From contig CAJHNH020000830.1 of the NCBI GenBank assembly GCA_905116865.2, forward strand, positions 105,001 through 169,000: 64,000 bases of DNA, written 5' to 3'. This DNA is from Candidula unifasciata. Taxonomy: Eukaryota > Mollusca > Gastropoda > Stylommatophora > Geomitridae. The translations under genes and the position numbers were made by a program. Below the pieces are notes generated by a model. That model was not told the DNA's origin and searched no databases. It was given only the letters and a program-made list of their open reading frames with translations. Below are positions 48,230 through 62,700 of the stretch, piece by piece (position 1 is the first letter of the stretch; each line of letters opens with the position of its first letter).

Positions 48230-48720
48230 AATGCACGTCAAACCACTCTGTCCATAAGTGCTTGGATCCCTTCCTCAGTAAATCCCGCAGCATGTAGCAG
48301 CTGACAACACCAGTTTTGTGTTGGTTTATTATTCTTCTTTGGCTACCTGCATAGTGTTCTTGTTTGGCGACACTTTGTTTAACTTGCTGTTCTTGCAGTC
48401 TGACCATGGTTGCAGATTCACAGTTCTCAATTGGTTAACGCAAATGTCTTAAAATCTTGTACAGCATTCACTATATCAGCCTGGTTCATGGCTTGTCCAG
48501 CTTTCACAGTAGCCTTACCTGCAAGTCTATCAGCTTGCTCATTTCCTTTTACCACCACATATCTTGGCATGAAAATGAAACTAATCCTTGTCAACCGTGA
48601 ACTCTTTAGAGCCAACAACCACTGCCTTCGGACCCAGGCCTTCTGTATCTTCCTGAGGAAACCCACTGAGTCACTGAGAAAGCATGCCCCGTAAAAGGCT
48701 GTGTCTCTAGCCATGTTACT
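48230..48720 (-). mobile_element. LINE group C RNase H fragment
   Basis: The minus-strand frame reads YGACFLSDSVGFLRKIQKAW, then RISFIFMPRYVVVKGNEQAD and RLAGKATVKAGQAMNQADIV, the RNase H region of a Jockey-like LINE. Confidence 0.78.
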
Positions 48721-49337
48721 GCTTTAGTCTTTAAATAAAAGTGTATATAATAAATAAGCAGAAGTTTGTGGTTTCAGCCAATGAGGTAAGCAGAATCATT
48801 TTAAGTTAAAACAAAACAAAAAAGATTACAATATATTCAACAATCAACAGCATAAAGAATCATCAAAAACCCTTCCTACACTTGTATATTTTACCAATTA
48901 CTCATTTAAGAATCAACATCATAACCCACCAGGCATAGTCACAGATCCCTGTCCCCTACAACAAATTTCCCAACCCTGCCACCCAGAAAAAGCTGTGTTT
49001 TGCAACTTGTACAGGTTTCTGATGAAATGAAATCTTTGGGCAGTAGCTACATATTGTGTAGACATGGTGTGTATGACTAAATTTACACACACACAAAACT
49101 GAGACATTGTTATGGGTGGGGAAAAAATAGTTTTATTTTTTATTTTTACAAGACTGAAGTCATTGTGACATTATAATAACCTGATAATGATGTCAGTTTG
49201 TTCCATGTGGCTCTCTCAACAAAAGCCCTGTTTTTATGGTCCCAGGGAACAGAAGCAGTTAATTATTTGCTATATTCATATTTGGTGATTACATCCTATT
49301 CACTAAAAAAAAAAAAATGACTGCCGAAAATAGTGGC

Positions 49338-49366
49338 TTGAAGTGTGTATGTGTGTGAGAGAGAGA

Positions 49367-49413
<47 letters not shown>

Positions 49414-49580
49414 TGCTTGTGTGAGTGTCTGTGTGAGTGAGTGTGTGTATGTGTCTAAGTGAGTGGGTGTGTGAGTGATTGTATATGTGTATATGTGGAG
49501 GGGGGGGGTATAAATTTATAAATATAAGCAGCACTGACCTTCACCCGTCACACTTGCCTGTCTGCTTGGTATGTGTGGTA

Positions 49581-49623
<43 letters not shown>

Positions 49624-49796
49624 TGCTTGTGTGAGTGTCTGTGTGAGTGAGTGTGTGTATGTGTCTAAGTGAGTGGGTGTGTGTGTGAGTGATTGTATAT
49701 GTGTATATGTGAGGGGGGGGGGGGGGGGGGGTATATAAATTTATAAATATAAGCAGCACTGACCTTCACCCGTCACACTTGCCTGTCTGCTTGGTA

Positions 49797-49874
<78 letters not shown>

Positions 49875-50035
49875 TGCTTGTGTGAGTGTCTGTGTGAGTG
49901 AGTGTGTGTATGTGTCTAAGTGAGTGGGTGTGTGAGTGATTGTATATGTGTATATGTGGAGGGGGGGTATAAATTTATAAATATAAGCAGCACTGACCTT
50001 CACCCGTCACACTTGCCTGTCTGCTTGGTGGTCTA
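49338..50035. repeat. Three-unit compound repeat, about 230 bp per unit
   Basis: Each unit contains (GA)n of different length, GTCTGCTTGTGTGAGTGTCT, GTGTATGTGTCTAAGTGAGT, a G run, ATAAATTTATAAATATAAGC and CACTGACCTTCACCCGTCAC. Unit length varies mainly with the GA and G runs. Confidence 0.95.
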
Positions 50036-50524
50036 GTTTTCAAACCCCCAGGATTTTTATAAAAACTGACCAAGACTATAAATTTTGTTTCTGCTTCTTT
50101 TTCTTTTCCTCTAGATTCTCATGGTAGAGTTTCACAGAATTATAAGCGTGCATTTTAAAAATTAAATTTTGAGAAAAAAACTTTAAAAAAAAAACACTAA
50201 TGGGGCAAAAGGGTTGTTGATTGTCCCACTAGCACACTGGTTGTACAAATGTACTCCTTTCTTGTCAGATCCACCCTTAACTCTAAATCTGTGCAACCTT
50301 AAGCATGTTGTTTTATCTAACAAGTTTGCTATGAAGCTGAAACTAGGATTACCAGATTACCAGATCTAACATGATATCTTGCATAGGCATACATTCCTCT
50401 ATCTGCCTTATCTGTTATGAGTGTTCACATTCGCTGTCACTTTTGTAGCCAACATAAAGTAAACTAACATACACATATTATTTACTGGAATCCATTTCAT
50501 AAACAATTAGCTAATTTAACACAG

Positions 50525-50757
50525 TCATATTTCCACATGCATCATCCCTGCCCTGACTGCTTTCACCTTGGCAAGACGCTGGTCCCGGAGCGTGTAACAT
50601 GACCAAGCCAGCAGCTGGAATGATGCACACACCACCGGTACACATATTAACATCAAGAATACACCATTCCTGTATGCGTCTCTTGTATGAGCATCCATTT
50701 TTGATAAATCTAATTTGATGGAACCGGACTCCTCACCAGTTCTGAAAATGTCATGGC
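50525..50757 (-). CDS. TMEM180: TMEM180-like terminal coding exon
   Basis: The acceptor is TTTTCCTCAG. It begins [16 protein letters not shown], has a hydrophobic span [20 protein letters not shown], and ends [20 protein letters not shown] before EI and TGA at 50527-50525. The TGHD start and the last-span layout match the vertebrate protein's C-terminus. No canonical AATAAA was seen in the next 300 bases downstream. Confidence 0.92.
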
Positions 50758-53700
50758 CTGAGGAAAAAAAAGCAATTAGTTTAGAATGTATTTAAGATAG
50801 CTTCCTATTCACAATACAAACCATAAACAGCCTTTTCCATGCCACCGGAGCATCGGGCATAAATAGTAAAAAGTAAAGGTTCCTGGTGGAGCGGGGACTT
50901 TTTTCAAAAATGACCTTGGCCTCCAGGTCGACCCATTCTTGGGTGGGTACCAGGTACAATCCTGGGAAGTAAAGGCAGCCGGCATGATGCTGACCACATT
51001 ATTAACCAAGTGTCAATTGGTCTATAAAATATAGGTTCAGCCCTATATGCCCAAAGGCGTGGAAAAGGTCCTTTACTTTTATTTGTTAAGGTCCTTTTAA
51101 CAGGCTAGTGATGCATCAAATGAGGTCAGACCCATGTTTTTACAGACCAACTGGACATCAGAAGGGTAATGTGGTCAACATCTCACTGGCTGCCTTTACT
51201 TCCCAGGGTACCCAATTAAGGCTGGGTCGATCTGGGAACCAAGGTCATGTTTGAAAATAAATTTGACTTCATGTCGATTTGAACCTTTGGATCGACAGGC
51301 AAGCAAAGACACATATAGTGCAGACTTTCATTTTTATAGACCAATGAGCACTTGATGAGTAATGTGATCAGCTACACGCCAGCTGCCTTTACTTCCCAGG
51401 GCATTACTTTGTACCCAATTTAGGACGGGTCAACTTGGAATCCAAGGTCAATTTTGAAGAAAAAGTCAACCTCAATGTGGCTCTGAAAAACAATCCAACA
51501 TCAACAGAAGATACAATAATGCATATTCAAAAAATCACCATCATCATGTAGCATGTTTTTTTGCAAATCGTCACTCTCATCACAGCCTGCCGGAAAAAAA
51601 CTCAAGTGTCTCACCTCCTGTACTTTATACACAAGGTATCACTTATATTCTGTGCCTATCATCATGCTGGTCGGCCCCTGCCCCTCTTTTCTGGCACCAT
51701 GCAGTCTGCTACTATTCTTTCCAATCCGCTTTGTGCTTGAAATGGTCAAAATATTTCAGTTTCTGAGTCAACATCCTATTTACTAGCCGAGCTTCCTGAT
51801 ATTCAGATCTTTTAGGATGTCGGTGTATATATATATTAAAGAAATACGTAGCTTGTTTATAAAGACTAACCTAGGTCGGTTATGAATCCCCTGGCGGACA
51901 TGGTTTTAACTCATAGGCCCGATGTATGAATATTCCAGTCATCTTGAGTCCTGAACAGTGTCTTATTTATTGAATTGAAGTTGATGTAGAAACTTTTCTC
52001 CCAAGGCAGTACTGAAATACCACTTCGAGGGTAACTTTACTTCATTATGGGACTTGTGATGGATCCCCAGTAGACATATTCTAGTCTATGTAGTGACTGC
52101 TTGTGAAAGTGATCTTTAACCCTGTCACCCTGAGAAAGACTACATAAATCGAGTCACGTTTGCCGTGACAGAAGCCCTTAAATTCCAATATATTGCCATG
52201 TCTGCAGCGACCAGTTCTTAAAAAGCTTAGATAATTCTATTGGTTCTAAGTGTGCCTGTGCAATACAATACTTAATGGAATCAGAAAATGAATACACTAA
52301 CTAAAAGTAGCAATTTTGTCCAATGACCGCAATGTTTTGTTTTTTAAACAGACAAGTTGATTTGAAAATTTCTTTGAAACTTCAGTGATAGAGGTTAAGG
52401 GATACATATTTATAGGCCCCAGGGAATGTATTTTATTTAATGCTTCCTGTTGTTTGTGTTTATATTAAAAAGAAATTGTACAACTATAGATTTTTTTAAA
52501 TCTTACAGGGGGAAAAAAATGCACTGTATGCACCAGCAACAGTATAGATGTTATTAAAAAATCAACAAAACAAATACTGGTCTTTTTCTACCCTTGTTCT
52601 ATCTATATTTCATTCTCATAAATTCTCTCCCTTTTCTGTCACTCTCCTATTTGTTTTCACTCATTTATTCTTTCTCATTCACTAATTCTCTCTCTCTCAA
52701 TGATTCTCTTTCCTCTACCAGCAACTGTGTCTAATATTTTTTAGCAAGCTACACTACCAAATCAAGAGTTAGCTCCACTAGACAGTTCATTCACAAGTAA
52801 AGGTAAAGAACTCTTATCCACTCCTTCAGACATGTTAGACGTACAGCCCTAGATCTGTATTTTATAGACCATTCGGCACTTGCAGTGTGATGTGGTAAAC
52901 ACCATGCAGGCCACTTTTATTTCCTAAGACAATACATGGTACCCATTTGAGGTTGGGTTGACCTGGGAGCCAAAGTTATTTTTGAAAAAGCCTGGCCACA
53001 TTCACATTTGAACCCATGACCTTTAGATCTGCAAGACATCATCTAGCCACTATACCATAGTGGCTATCTTTGCTCACAAGTAGTCAGTTATAAATACAGC
53101 ACTGTTAGAAGTCATCCAGTTAGAAAATAATTGTTCACAAACACTTACCTGTCTGAAGTTTCAACACCCAAGTCCCTATGACTGGTGCTAAAGTTTGACC
53201 TGGCTTAGAAACTAGGGCAGCAGTTCCAAACACCAGAGCAGACACCGCTTGAGGCCTACTGTGGAGTACAACATCTTCATCCACCAGGTCACTTATCACC
53301 AAGCTCAGAAGTTTACAGGTGCCTTCTGTGAAAACTCGGTTGCTGTATAAATGTAATGAAAACATGTGATAACAAAATACATTTTAGGAACACATTTTCA
53401 GTAATATAAATAAATTCCATTGCTACTGTGCTAAGGAGCAATAAACACAGTTAACAGTTTCAAAATATCTGGTTTGATTCAACTGCAGGTAATCTGGTAG
53501 AAGACCACTTTGTGTTGATTTCAACAATGAGAAATTACAAACGAAAAACTATCTAATTGTTGTTGTTGTTTGCATTCACCGGCTGTAAACCCTGGCAGAA
53601 AGACTTGGTTGTTCGTCCATTTCTGGACTCCGGTGAGTTTTAGCATGTGCATCCATTTTACAGATCTTGCTTTTTTGTATGCAGACTGTTGGTTCCTTGC

Positions 53701-56700
53701 CTCTCAGGCAGACGCACTCTGACTTTGAAAGAAGACCCCATTTAGTAGACTCTAACGACATGCTCGTTGGGAGGCAGCAGGTTTATTCTTGTTTTTGCCA
53801 CAATGGGATCCCAGAACCCACGCGGGGAAACTATCTAGTAAAAGCAGAAATCAACTGTGGGTGTTGATTAGCAGTGTCTTGTGAAGGACATGCAACTAAC
53901 TTTTATATTCTGTACTTCTATTTTTCTTTAGCATATACTGCCAATACTGCTGCTGATTCCATTCAGGAAAGTAACATTTCAGCCATCATTAGCAGTTTGA
54001 TGAGGTTCCAACATCAAGGCAAAAACAGTCACCCCACATTTATCCCATCACAGTGCCAGTGAAAAAGCCCACAAAGTGTGCTGCACTGTCCTATTTGAAG
54101 TCTAGTGAAACAGATCACTCTCTTTTCAATACAGAAGCCTGCACATGTAGTAAATGCATGAGACAACCACCAGTGGTGCCAACACCAACAGTCCTCTAAT
54201 TCTGCCAGCAATAACCTCCCGACAGACACCTGCAATATTACAAAAGGGTCTCAGCTGTCATACTTTAAGCTGCATTCACTGGGCAATGGTATAAATTCTG
54301 TAGTTACAAATTGATTTATCCATTTTCTTCTGTTTGGAAGCTGTCGTTGTGTAGCAGCTAGATGCTCGCCTGCAGATGGGAAGGTCGTGGGTTCGAGTCA
54401 TGGAGGAGCCAGATTTTTTCCAAAAAAGGTAGACCCAGCCCTAAACTGATATCAAGTACAGTCCAGGTAAGTAAAGGTGGCTGGTGTCATGCTGACCATA
54501 TCACCCACCAAATATAGAATGGTCTATAAAATTTAGGTCCAGCCATACATAACCAATATACTTAAAGGCATGGAAAAAGGTCCTATTTGATTTGGACACT
54601 TGAAAGACATGGCAGAATATTACGACCAAATATGAATAGTAAAGCTGCAGTTATTAAATAACATGTATAAATTCTAAATCTTTTAGCCTTAAAAAAGGCT
54701 GAGGGAAATAAGATCTATTAATAAATCATGAGTGGAATTATTTTTAATATGTCTAAATACACCTGAATGTGGCCACCGAAAAAGGCAGATAAAAAAAATT
54801 CCCTGCCAGATGTTAAAAAGGTTATAGACAAGCTACAAAATCCTGTGATTCAAAGGCAACAGCCAATAATGCAACACACTCCCTTGGCAAAGGAAGTGTA
54901 AACAGAATATTAAAAAAGCTTCTTATTCCAATTCGTCCAACAAAAATTCAAAATTTGATCCTTTTTCAGCCGCCCGAAGGCCTGCTATATCGAGGAAGGT
55001 TCCTTTGCTATCTTATATGATTTCCTTTTATTTGTGATGTGTAGTCACACCTGATATTATAGCTTCTTATTTTTGTGTGTTCACCTTTAAAAGGGTGGCT
55101 GGCATATTGTATTGTGGTTTACAGCCAGGCTGTGATATCTGCTGCCTTTTGTCCAACACATCCAAACCTTAATTAGCTAGCTACCTTTTACGATATGCTT
55201 GTTAAAGAGTAGTGGGTCTATCTCCCCCCTCCCTTCCCCCCAAAAATGGGGCTTTGGAGACAACATGAGGAATACCACAGCAGAAATTCACAAGAAAATA
55301 TAAAATATTTCAGACTATATATTAAGTGAGATTTCAGAAAGAGTGTTTTTACCTTGCAATGAAAATGCACAGCAACCAGATTTGATGTGGTCCAGCTCCA
55401 TACATTAAAAAGCTTAAGAACAGCTTGACAATAAATAATGTTCGAATCACTGAATAAATTCCGTGTTTCTCACACAGTTTGAGGAAGTAAAGGTTGTTTA
55501 TGTGAGGTGCAACAAAAGATACTCCTAAAGGAGAAGACGAAAATAAAAATATATTACAAGTTTTGACAAGAGAACACACATTTTAAAACTTTCTTCTTAT
55601 TTGCGTTCGGTTTCATATGCTCAGATCAGACCATCAGGTGGGCTGCCTCTATGAACTCGCATGTCAGTAGCAGGTCCTGTATGATCCCCTATAGTTTGCT
55701 CTGCACACTTTGCTCTTAAGGCCAGGTGTCTTTTCAAAGTTGTATTTAGAGTGGGCAGGTCTGCAGAATGTGCTCAGGTGCTTGTAGTCCTGTTTGACAG
55801 GCACACTGTGGGGACTGTACAATCTTTTTTTTTTTTATGCATGTGGTAGTTGAGCTTGCAGTGTCCTGTTCATGGACAGAAAATTGTTGTATGTTGCTTT
55901 CTGTTGAGTTTGCTGATGGGGTCTTGTGGATGTTTACTGTTTGTTCTCTCCACAATTCCTTGTATTTTTCCTTGATAAGTGTTCTGATTTCTGGTAACAA
56001 CAATGGATGGGTGTGTTGATTCTCCTTTGTTCCATTTTTAGCAAGTTTGTCTGCTAATTAACTTCCTGGTATGCCAAAGTGAGGCGGGATCCACTGGAGA
56101 ATGATCTCGTTTTCTGCAGATCTGTTTAGCTGGCGGGTCAGTTCTCTTTCCCTGTTGTCTCATGGATCCCTCGAGTCGCCTGCATTTTGAAACAAAGTGT
56201 TTTCAAAAGAAATTTAAGGGAGATGATTATGGTTTAATTTCAGAGAGACATTTGGTTGAACATATGATCTTTTTCTTATCCCGTCCAGTCCCAGAATGTC
56301 ATAGCTGAAGCCTGATTAAAGCAATAATGGTGACAACAAAAATATGGGCATACTGTATCCACAGGGTCCAAATACACAGCAAATTGTGGGTGACTTGTAT
56401 TGTTGGATTGCTTTAGTTTGCCTGCTAAAGATGTAAAAATATACAACACCTGTTGACAGGTGCACATCAGTACTATCTAGTACACATGACGCACTGATTG
56501 GGACTGAAAGCGTAATAGTCCATGCTGTATGGCGTTAGTCGTCATCATGTCTGTGTCCACAGCCTTCTGTCTCATGTACAGACAGTTAAATTTAATACAG
56601 TCAGTGTCAGAATTGATGGAAAGTATATGAGACAGAAGGTTGTGAATAGACATGACTACCAACGCCACATGGCATGGACTTTAAGAAGAAGAAGTCAGCC

Positions 56701-59700
56701 TGAAATTCAATGGGGTTTTTTTTTTTTTTTTATAAACACAACGTATTTTTTCAAATGAATGTTATACTTCTTCTTCATGTTTACTGGCTGTAAAATTGGC
56801 GGAAAGTTCTGGTTGTTTGTCCACTTCTAGTCTTGTTTCAGAACTTGAGTTTTGAGTGTGCATTCATTTACGATCTGGCTTATCTGTATGCAGACTGCTG
56901 CCTCTCAGGCAGATACACCCCGACATTGAAGAAAACACCCCTAATTAGTTGGTTCTTACAACATGGCTGCTAGGAGAGCAGTGAGTCTATTCTTTTTTGC
57001 CCCATAATGGGGCCCCAGAACCCACATAAGGGAGATTTTAAGAGATTTGCACAGAACTAGTAACTTACCCAACAAACAAGATGCAATGGCAGGACTAACA
57101 GCCTCTCCTAACAGTGTGTCCAGAAATAATGGAAAGAAATTTGAGTTGAAATGGCAGTGAAAAACCTGATTTAAAAAAAAGGAAATGATTCAGAAATGTG
57201 ACTTTATTTGTCAAAGGAAGTTATAAATGCTCGTGCAATAAGCTACAAAATACACTAAATGTTTAAGTCTAAACATTAAATGCATTGTTTTGGTGAATCT
57301 CGTTTCAGTTAATTTGGAAAAAGAAAAATACTAAGTTTACATTTTAGGGAACTCTCTGTCTCATTCTGTCTCCTTCTTCTCTCATCCTCCCTCTCTCCCT
57401 CTGTCTCCCACATCCATAATTCACTCCACACACTGCCTGTATTTACCACTTTTGCAGCAGGAAGGGGAAGGGTATTTGAGCTTCAGCACTTAGAGCCACA
57501 TGGCTAGTGCCGTCACCATGAAGGTTAGGTTTTTATTTTTGCCCTTGCTAGAAAAACTCACAAACTTACAGCGGATTTGAACCTGGATCTCCCTGAATTC
57601 ATAACCATTCGACCAGCTGCTCCCCTATACTATGATACCCCATAAGTTTATCCACCAATGGCAACAGTATGGGTGAGGTGATCAATATGACACCATCCAC
57701 ATTTATTTACAAAACATTTTCTGGAATCAATTTTCAAGCTGGGCATACCTGAAATCTGTAATCACTGAGGCCTCTGACAGTGTGAAGTATTAACATATTT
57801 ATTGTTTCTAAAAATAATTATGTATGACAGAAGCCATGGCAGAGCTGGAAGTCAGAAGGGCTTCAGTTCAAATCCTCAATAAGGCAAATCTGTTATAACT
57901 ACACTTGGCTCCCAGGTCAACCCAGCCTAACATGGGTGACACAAAATTTGTCAGGAAGTGACGAAGGCAATTCATTGTTGACCACATTGGTTTACGAGTG
58001 CTGATATACCTATAAAAATACGGGTCTAGCAATACATGCCTAATGGTATTAGAAGGATCGTGTAGTTGCTAATTTACTCTATTACTTACCTGTCTGCTGA
58101 TAAAGAAATCTAATTAACATTATACTTGCATAAAGTAAACTGGGTTAACTCTATTACATACCTGTCTGCTGAAAAGTACACAGAAGTAGGTGATAAAGAA
58201 ATCTAAATAACATTATACTTGCACAAAGTAAATTGGGTTAACTCTATTACATACCTGTCTGCTAAAAAGTACACAGAAGTAAGGTGATAAAGAAATCTAA
58301 ATACCATTATACTTGCATAAAGTAAACTGGATTAACTCTATTACATACCTGTCTGCTAAAAAGTACACAGAAGTAGGTGATAAAGAAATCTAAATAACAT
58401 TATACTTGCATAAAGTAAACTGGGTTAACTCTATTACATACCTGTCTGCTAAAAAGTACACAGAAGTAAGGTGATAAAGAAATCTAAATACCATTATACT
58501 TGCACAAAATAAACTGGGTTATTATAACTTGTGTTTACTAGCTACTCTTTCAGTACCAGATAGTTAATTCTCACTTTCTAACCCACCATGGTTATACTTC
58601 AGAGAACTGCTTCTGATCTTCTTAGCATTTATCAGGTGCAAACTCTGGTGGAAAGTTCTGGTTGTTCATCCATTTCTGGACTTTGATCCTGTTCCAGAAC
58701 ACAAGTCTGCATGCACATCCATTTCACAGATCTGGCTTATTTGTATGCAGACTGTTGGTTCCTTGCCTTTCAGGCAGATGCACTCCGAATTCAAAGGAAT
58801 CATCCCTATTTAGTCATCATCATCATGTAGCAGGTCCTTTGCAGAACGTCGCTCTCATCACGGTCTCCCTGAAAGAAACTCAGTCTCTCGCCAGCTCTAC
58901 CGCCTCATGTACTTTCATACGCAAGGAGTCACTTATATCCTGTGCCCATCTTCGTGTTGGTCGGCCTTTGCTTCCTGGTACCATGCCTCCTGCTATAATT
59001 TTTTCCAATCCATCGTGGTGCTTGATATGACCAAAATATTTCAGCTTCGGAGACAGGATGCTGTTAATTAGCCAATCTTCCTTGATGTTCAGATCTTTCA
59101 AGATGTCAGTATTTCTTCTCTTCTTTGTACAAGATATTCTGAAAATCTTTCTATAGCATTTCAGCTCAAAAGCCCCCTATTCTCTTTCTTAAGGACTGGG
59201 AAATAGTTCATGACTCACATCCGTATGTTGCTACAGGGAAGATGCATGCTCTCAAAATTATAATTTTGATTTCCTTGCTGGTGCTTAACCATAGACTTTT
59301 TTGGCTGTTCAATCTTTGCATTGCCAAGGCCATCCTGCTTTTAATTTCTGTCAAACAATCTCCACTGCTATTTATTATAGAGCCGAGATATTCAAAATTT
59401 TTAATTTCTTCAAAGTTTGTGACATTTTCAATTTCTTCATCATTTATTGTTATTTTTGGGTGACAGCCAGTTTTATTTGTGGACATTTTTTTCATTTTCT
59501 TCAAATTCAAGAACAGATTTTGATCTTCACTGTGCTTTTGGACAGACAATATTAAATTTTCTATTTCCTTTACGCTGTTCGAAAGGAGGACTGTGTCATC
59601 TGCCTAGCGAAGTTCCGGAATAGGGTTGCAACCAATTTTGAGCTGATCATAACTGTCACAAGTCTGGTCATTTTTGACATTTCTCATTATATTTTCTGTG

Positions 59701-62700
59701 TATATTTTGAATAGGTATGGTAAGGGTATGCACACCTGCCTCACTCCCTTTTGCACCTCGAACCAATCTGATGTTTCACCAGCTGCCCTGATGACTGCTT
59801 GTTGTTCATGATACAGATTTTCAATTAAATGCACCAAATGTGCTGGAAACCCCATACTTCTCATAATAGTCCACAGTTTCTGAAATTGGACACTATCAAA
59901 TGCCTTGAATCCATGAAATCAATGAAACAAGCCTGAAGTATTCTCTACATTGTTCAAAAATTATTCTCATATTTAAGATGTGATCCCTAGTTCCTCTACC
60001 CTGTCTGAAACCCACTTGTGCTTCATGTAGCTCATATTGTAATTTCCTTTCAATCCTCTTCATGATAATCCGTAAGAGGATTTTGCTAGCATGACTTATT
60101 ATTGTGATGGTACAGTAGTTCCCTAATTAGTAGAATTTTAAAATATTCTTTTAAAATAGCAGTGGATCTATTCCCCCCCCCCCCTCCCCCATATTGGGAC
60201 ATCAGAATCTACACAGGAAATGAAGTCTCAATTTGCAGATGCAGAGAGGGTGTCAGACAGACAGACAAACAGAGAGGGAGGGGTGCCTGAGAGTATGACA
60301 GACGGTAAATAGCAAGAAGAGTGCTGTGTGAGCAAGAGAAGGAGAGAGATAAAGTGAAAGAGAGAGAGAGCATTAAAAAAAGGAAACATAAGAGAAAGAA
60401 AAAATGTGAGAGTGAGAAAATGAATGTTTATGAGAAAGTGTGTCAGGGAGTGTGGGTCTGAGACAAAGAAGGAGTGGGATCAGAGAATGTGTGTGTATGT
60501 ACTGAGAGTGTAACAGAATGTTTCTGTGCAAGAAAGGACAGTGTAAGAAAGAGGGGCCACTGATGGACAGTCTGTGTGTGTGTGTGCGTGTGTGTGCACG
60601 TAAGAGCGAACGTATATATATGCACATGTGTGGGGGTGCACAAATGAGAGAGTGGGTGAATGTGTGTAAGGTAGAGAGGAAAAAAAAAGGGGGGGGGGAG
60701 GGAAGATAGTAATCAACGAGCTCACCTGAATAAAATTAAGAAACGCAAACCACAGAAAATTTTTATGACTTAAAAGTTGCTTCCCAAATTTCACAACTGA
60801 AGCTTGACTTTTTGGATCCGCTCCATTTCCTGTAGCTGGGTGTGCTCTGATAGATAAAGTATATATAGAATAACAAACTGTTCCAGACCACAGATAATGT
60901 TGTTGTTTGCATTTACCGGCTGTAAACTCTGTCAGAAAGACCTGGTTGTTCGTCCATTTCTGGACTTTAGCTTTGTCCCCCATTAGTCGCCTCTTACAAC
61001 ATGCTTGCTGGGGAAGCAGCAGCTCGATTCTTGTTATCCCCCCCAATGGGGCCCCGGAACCACAGATAATCATAACGAGTTCACTAAAGAATGGTGATAA
61101 GGCGCTGTCTTTAAACCAAAATTTATTACATACATTTCACTCATTTATTCGCTGTTCTATTGTGTCATTATAGTCACAGAACACTCAGTCTATTTTTCTA
61201 TTCCATTCTATCCTGTACAATCACCTCGATATCATGGATAGAATTGAGTCCAGCATCCTTGGCTTCTCTCATCAACGTGTGCCTTGGAGTTTCTCTTGGG
61301 CATTGTAATGTTGTGAACTCCCAGGGAAATCCCAGGGAGTTGCTGATTGGGGGGCAAGGTCAGAGAACCAGTGAAACAAGACGAAAGTGTGGAAAGCATG
61401 TCTCGAGTATCCCGTGTTGGGTGAATAGAGGTACGGGGAAAGTGTGAGACTTGAACGGAAGGTATGAACCCAGAGAGGGTAGGAAGTCAGTTGAAGTTTG
61501 GACCTGGATGTGTGCGGTCCAATGCAAGAGAACAGCTGAGAAGAATGCAGACCGTCTGACCAGGTGTACTTGTTCGAGAGCAGAAGTGAATGTCTACTGA
61601 CTGCAAGATGTTAGCCTGATCCGGATGTATGATCCCAAAGGTTATGGCAGAGAGAATCACAGTGTGATATAGTCGGAAATGTCATAAATCAGCCATGCGT
61701 AGCACCTGGGAGAACACAAGTGAGCGACTGGACAGTGCAGGTGTTGGAACAGCGAATAAAAATCAATAACTGAGTGTTCGTCGTCTGATGTATTCCTAGC
61801 AACTTTATGTAACTAAGAATGTCAGTATAGCAGTGTGAAAAGTTTAATCAAACCCTAGAAAAAGCCACATTGCAGGTATAATCGTTTCCTCAATTTCCCA
61901 TTTCAGTGCCTGTTTGGTGATTCAATGTTCACCTCCTCTCAGAATGTGTCCAGTATTGTGCTATCGTCTCTGCTTGCCTATCTCTTGATGTTTGGTTTTC
62001 ATCACATCATTATTAAATATTCCTTTTTCCCACAAAATATAACATACATTTCATAGCTAATAAAGAGTTCTTTTTCGTTCACCAGCTGTAAGCTCTAGCG
62101 AAAAGTCCTGGTTGTTCGTCCCTTTGGACTTTGGCTTTGTGCCAGGGCCCGAGTTTTGTGCGTACATCCGTTCTACTGGCTTATTTCTAGGCAGTTGGTT
62201 GTTCCTTGCTGTGTGGGCAGAATCACACTGACTTTAAAGGAAGTTCCCAATTAGTCGACTCCTATGACATGTTTTTGAGGTTGACAGTGGGTCTATTCTT
62301 GTTTTTTCCACAATGGGGTTCCAGAACCCACACAGGGAACAAAGAATTTTAAACATTATTTTTCCCACCAAACTTCACAATATATATTACATTCAAGTAT
62401 TTAGACGATCATCTGTTATTAGTACTTACACTTCAATGTCAGGGTCGGAATCCTTGAGAAATTTCATGTATGATGTCTTCAAAACTCTCACCATGATTGA
62501 ATAACCCACAAATGATAAGACAGCCAAGCCATAACAGAAACATCTGAAGACAAACAGGTTGGATTTGTTCCAGACCAAATATGACAGGAAAACTGACAAA
62601 GACCCAAATGCACTAAAAAGTGAGCTGCGGGCATTCAGTCTTGTCCTCAAGTTATCAGACACTGACAGATCTGCCAAAAGAGCAGAGTGATGGAGATCTA

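Noticed and set aside
60480..61073. 197-residue minus-strand frame as a single gene
   Set aside because: Only 60846-60726 is coding, as an exon of the TMEM180-like gene; the rest is Rep-B on one side and GT/GA-rich intron on the other.
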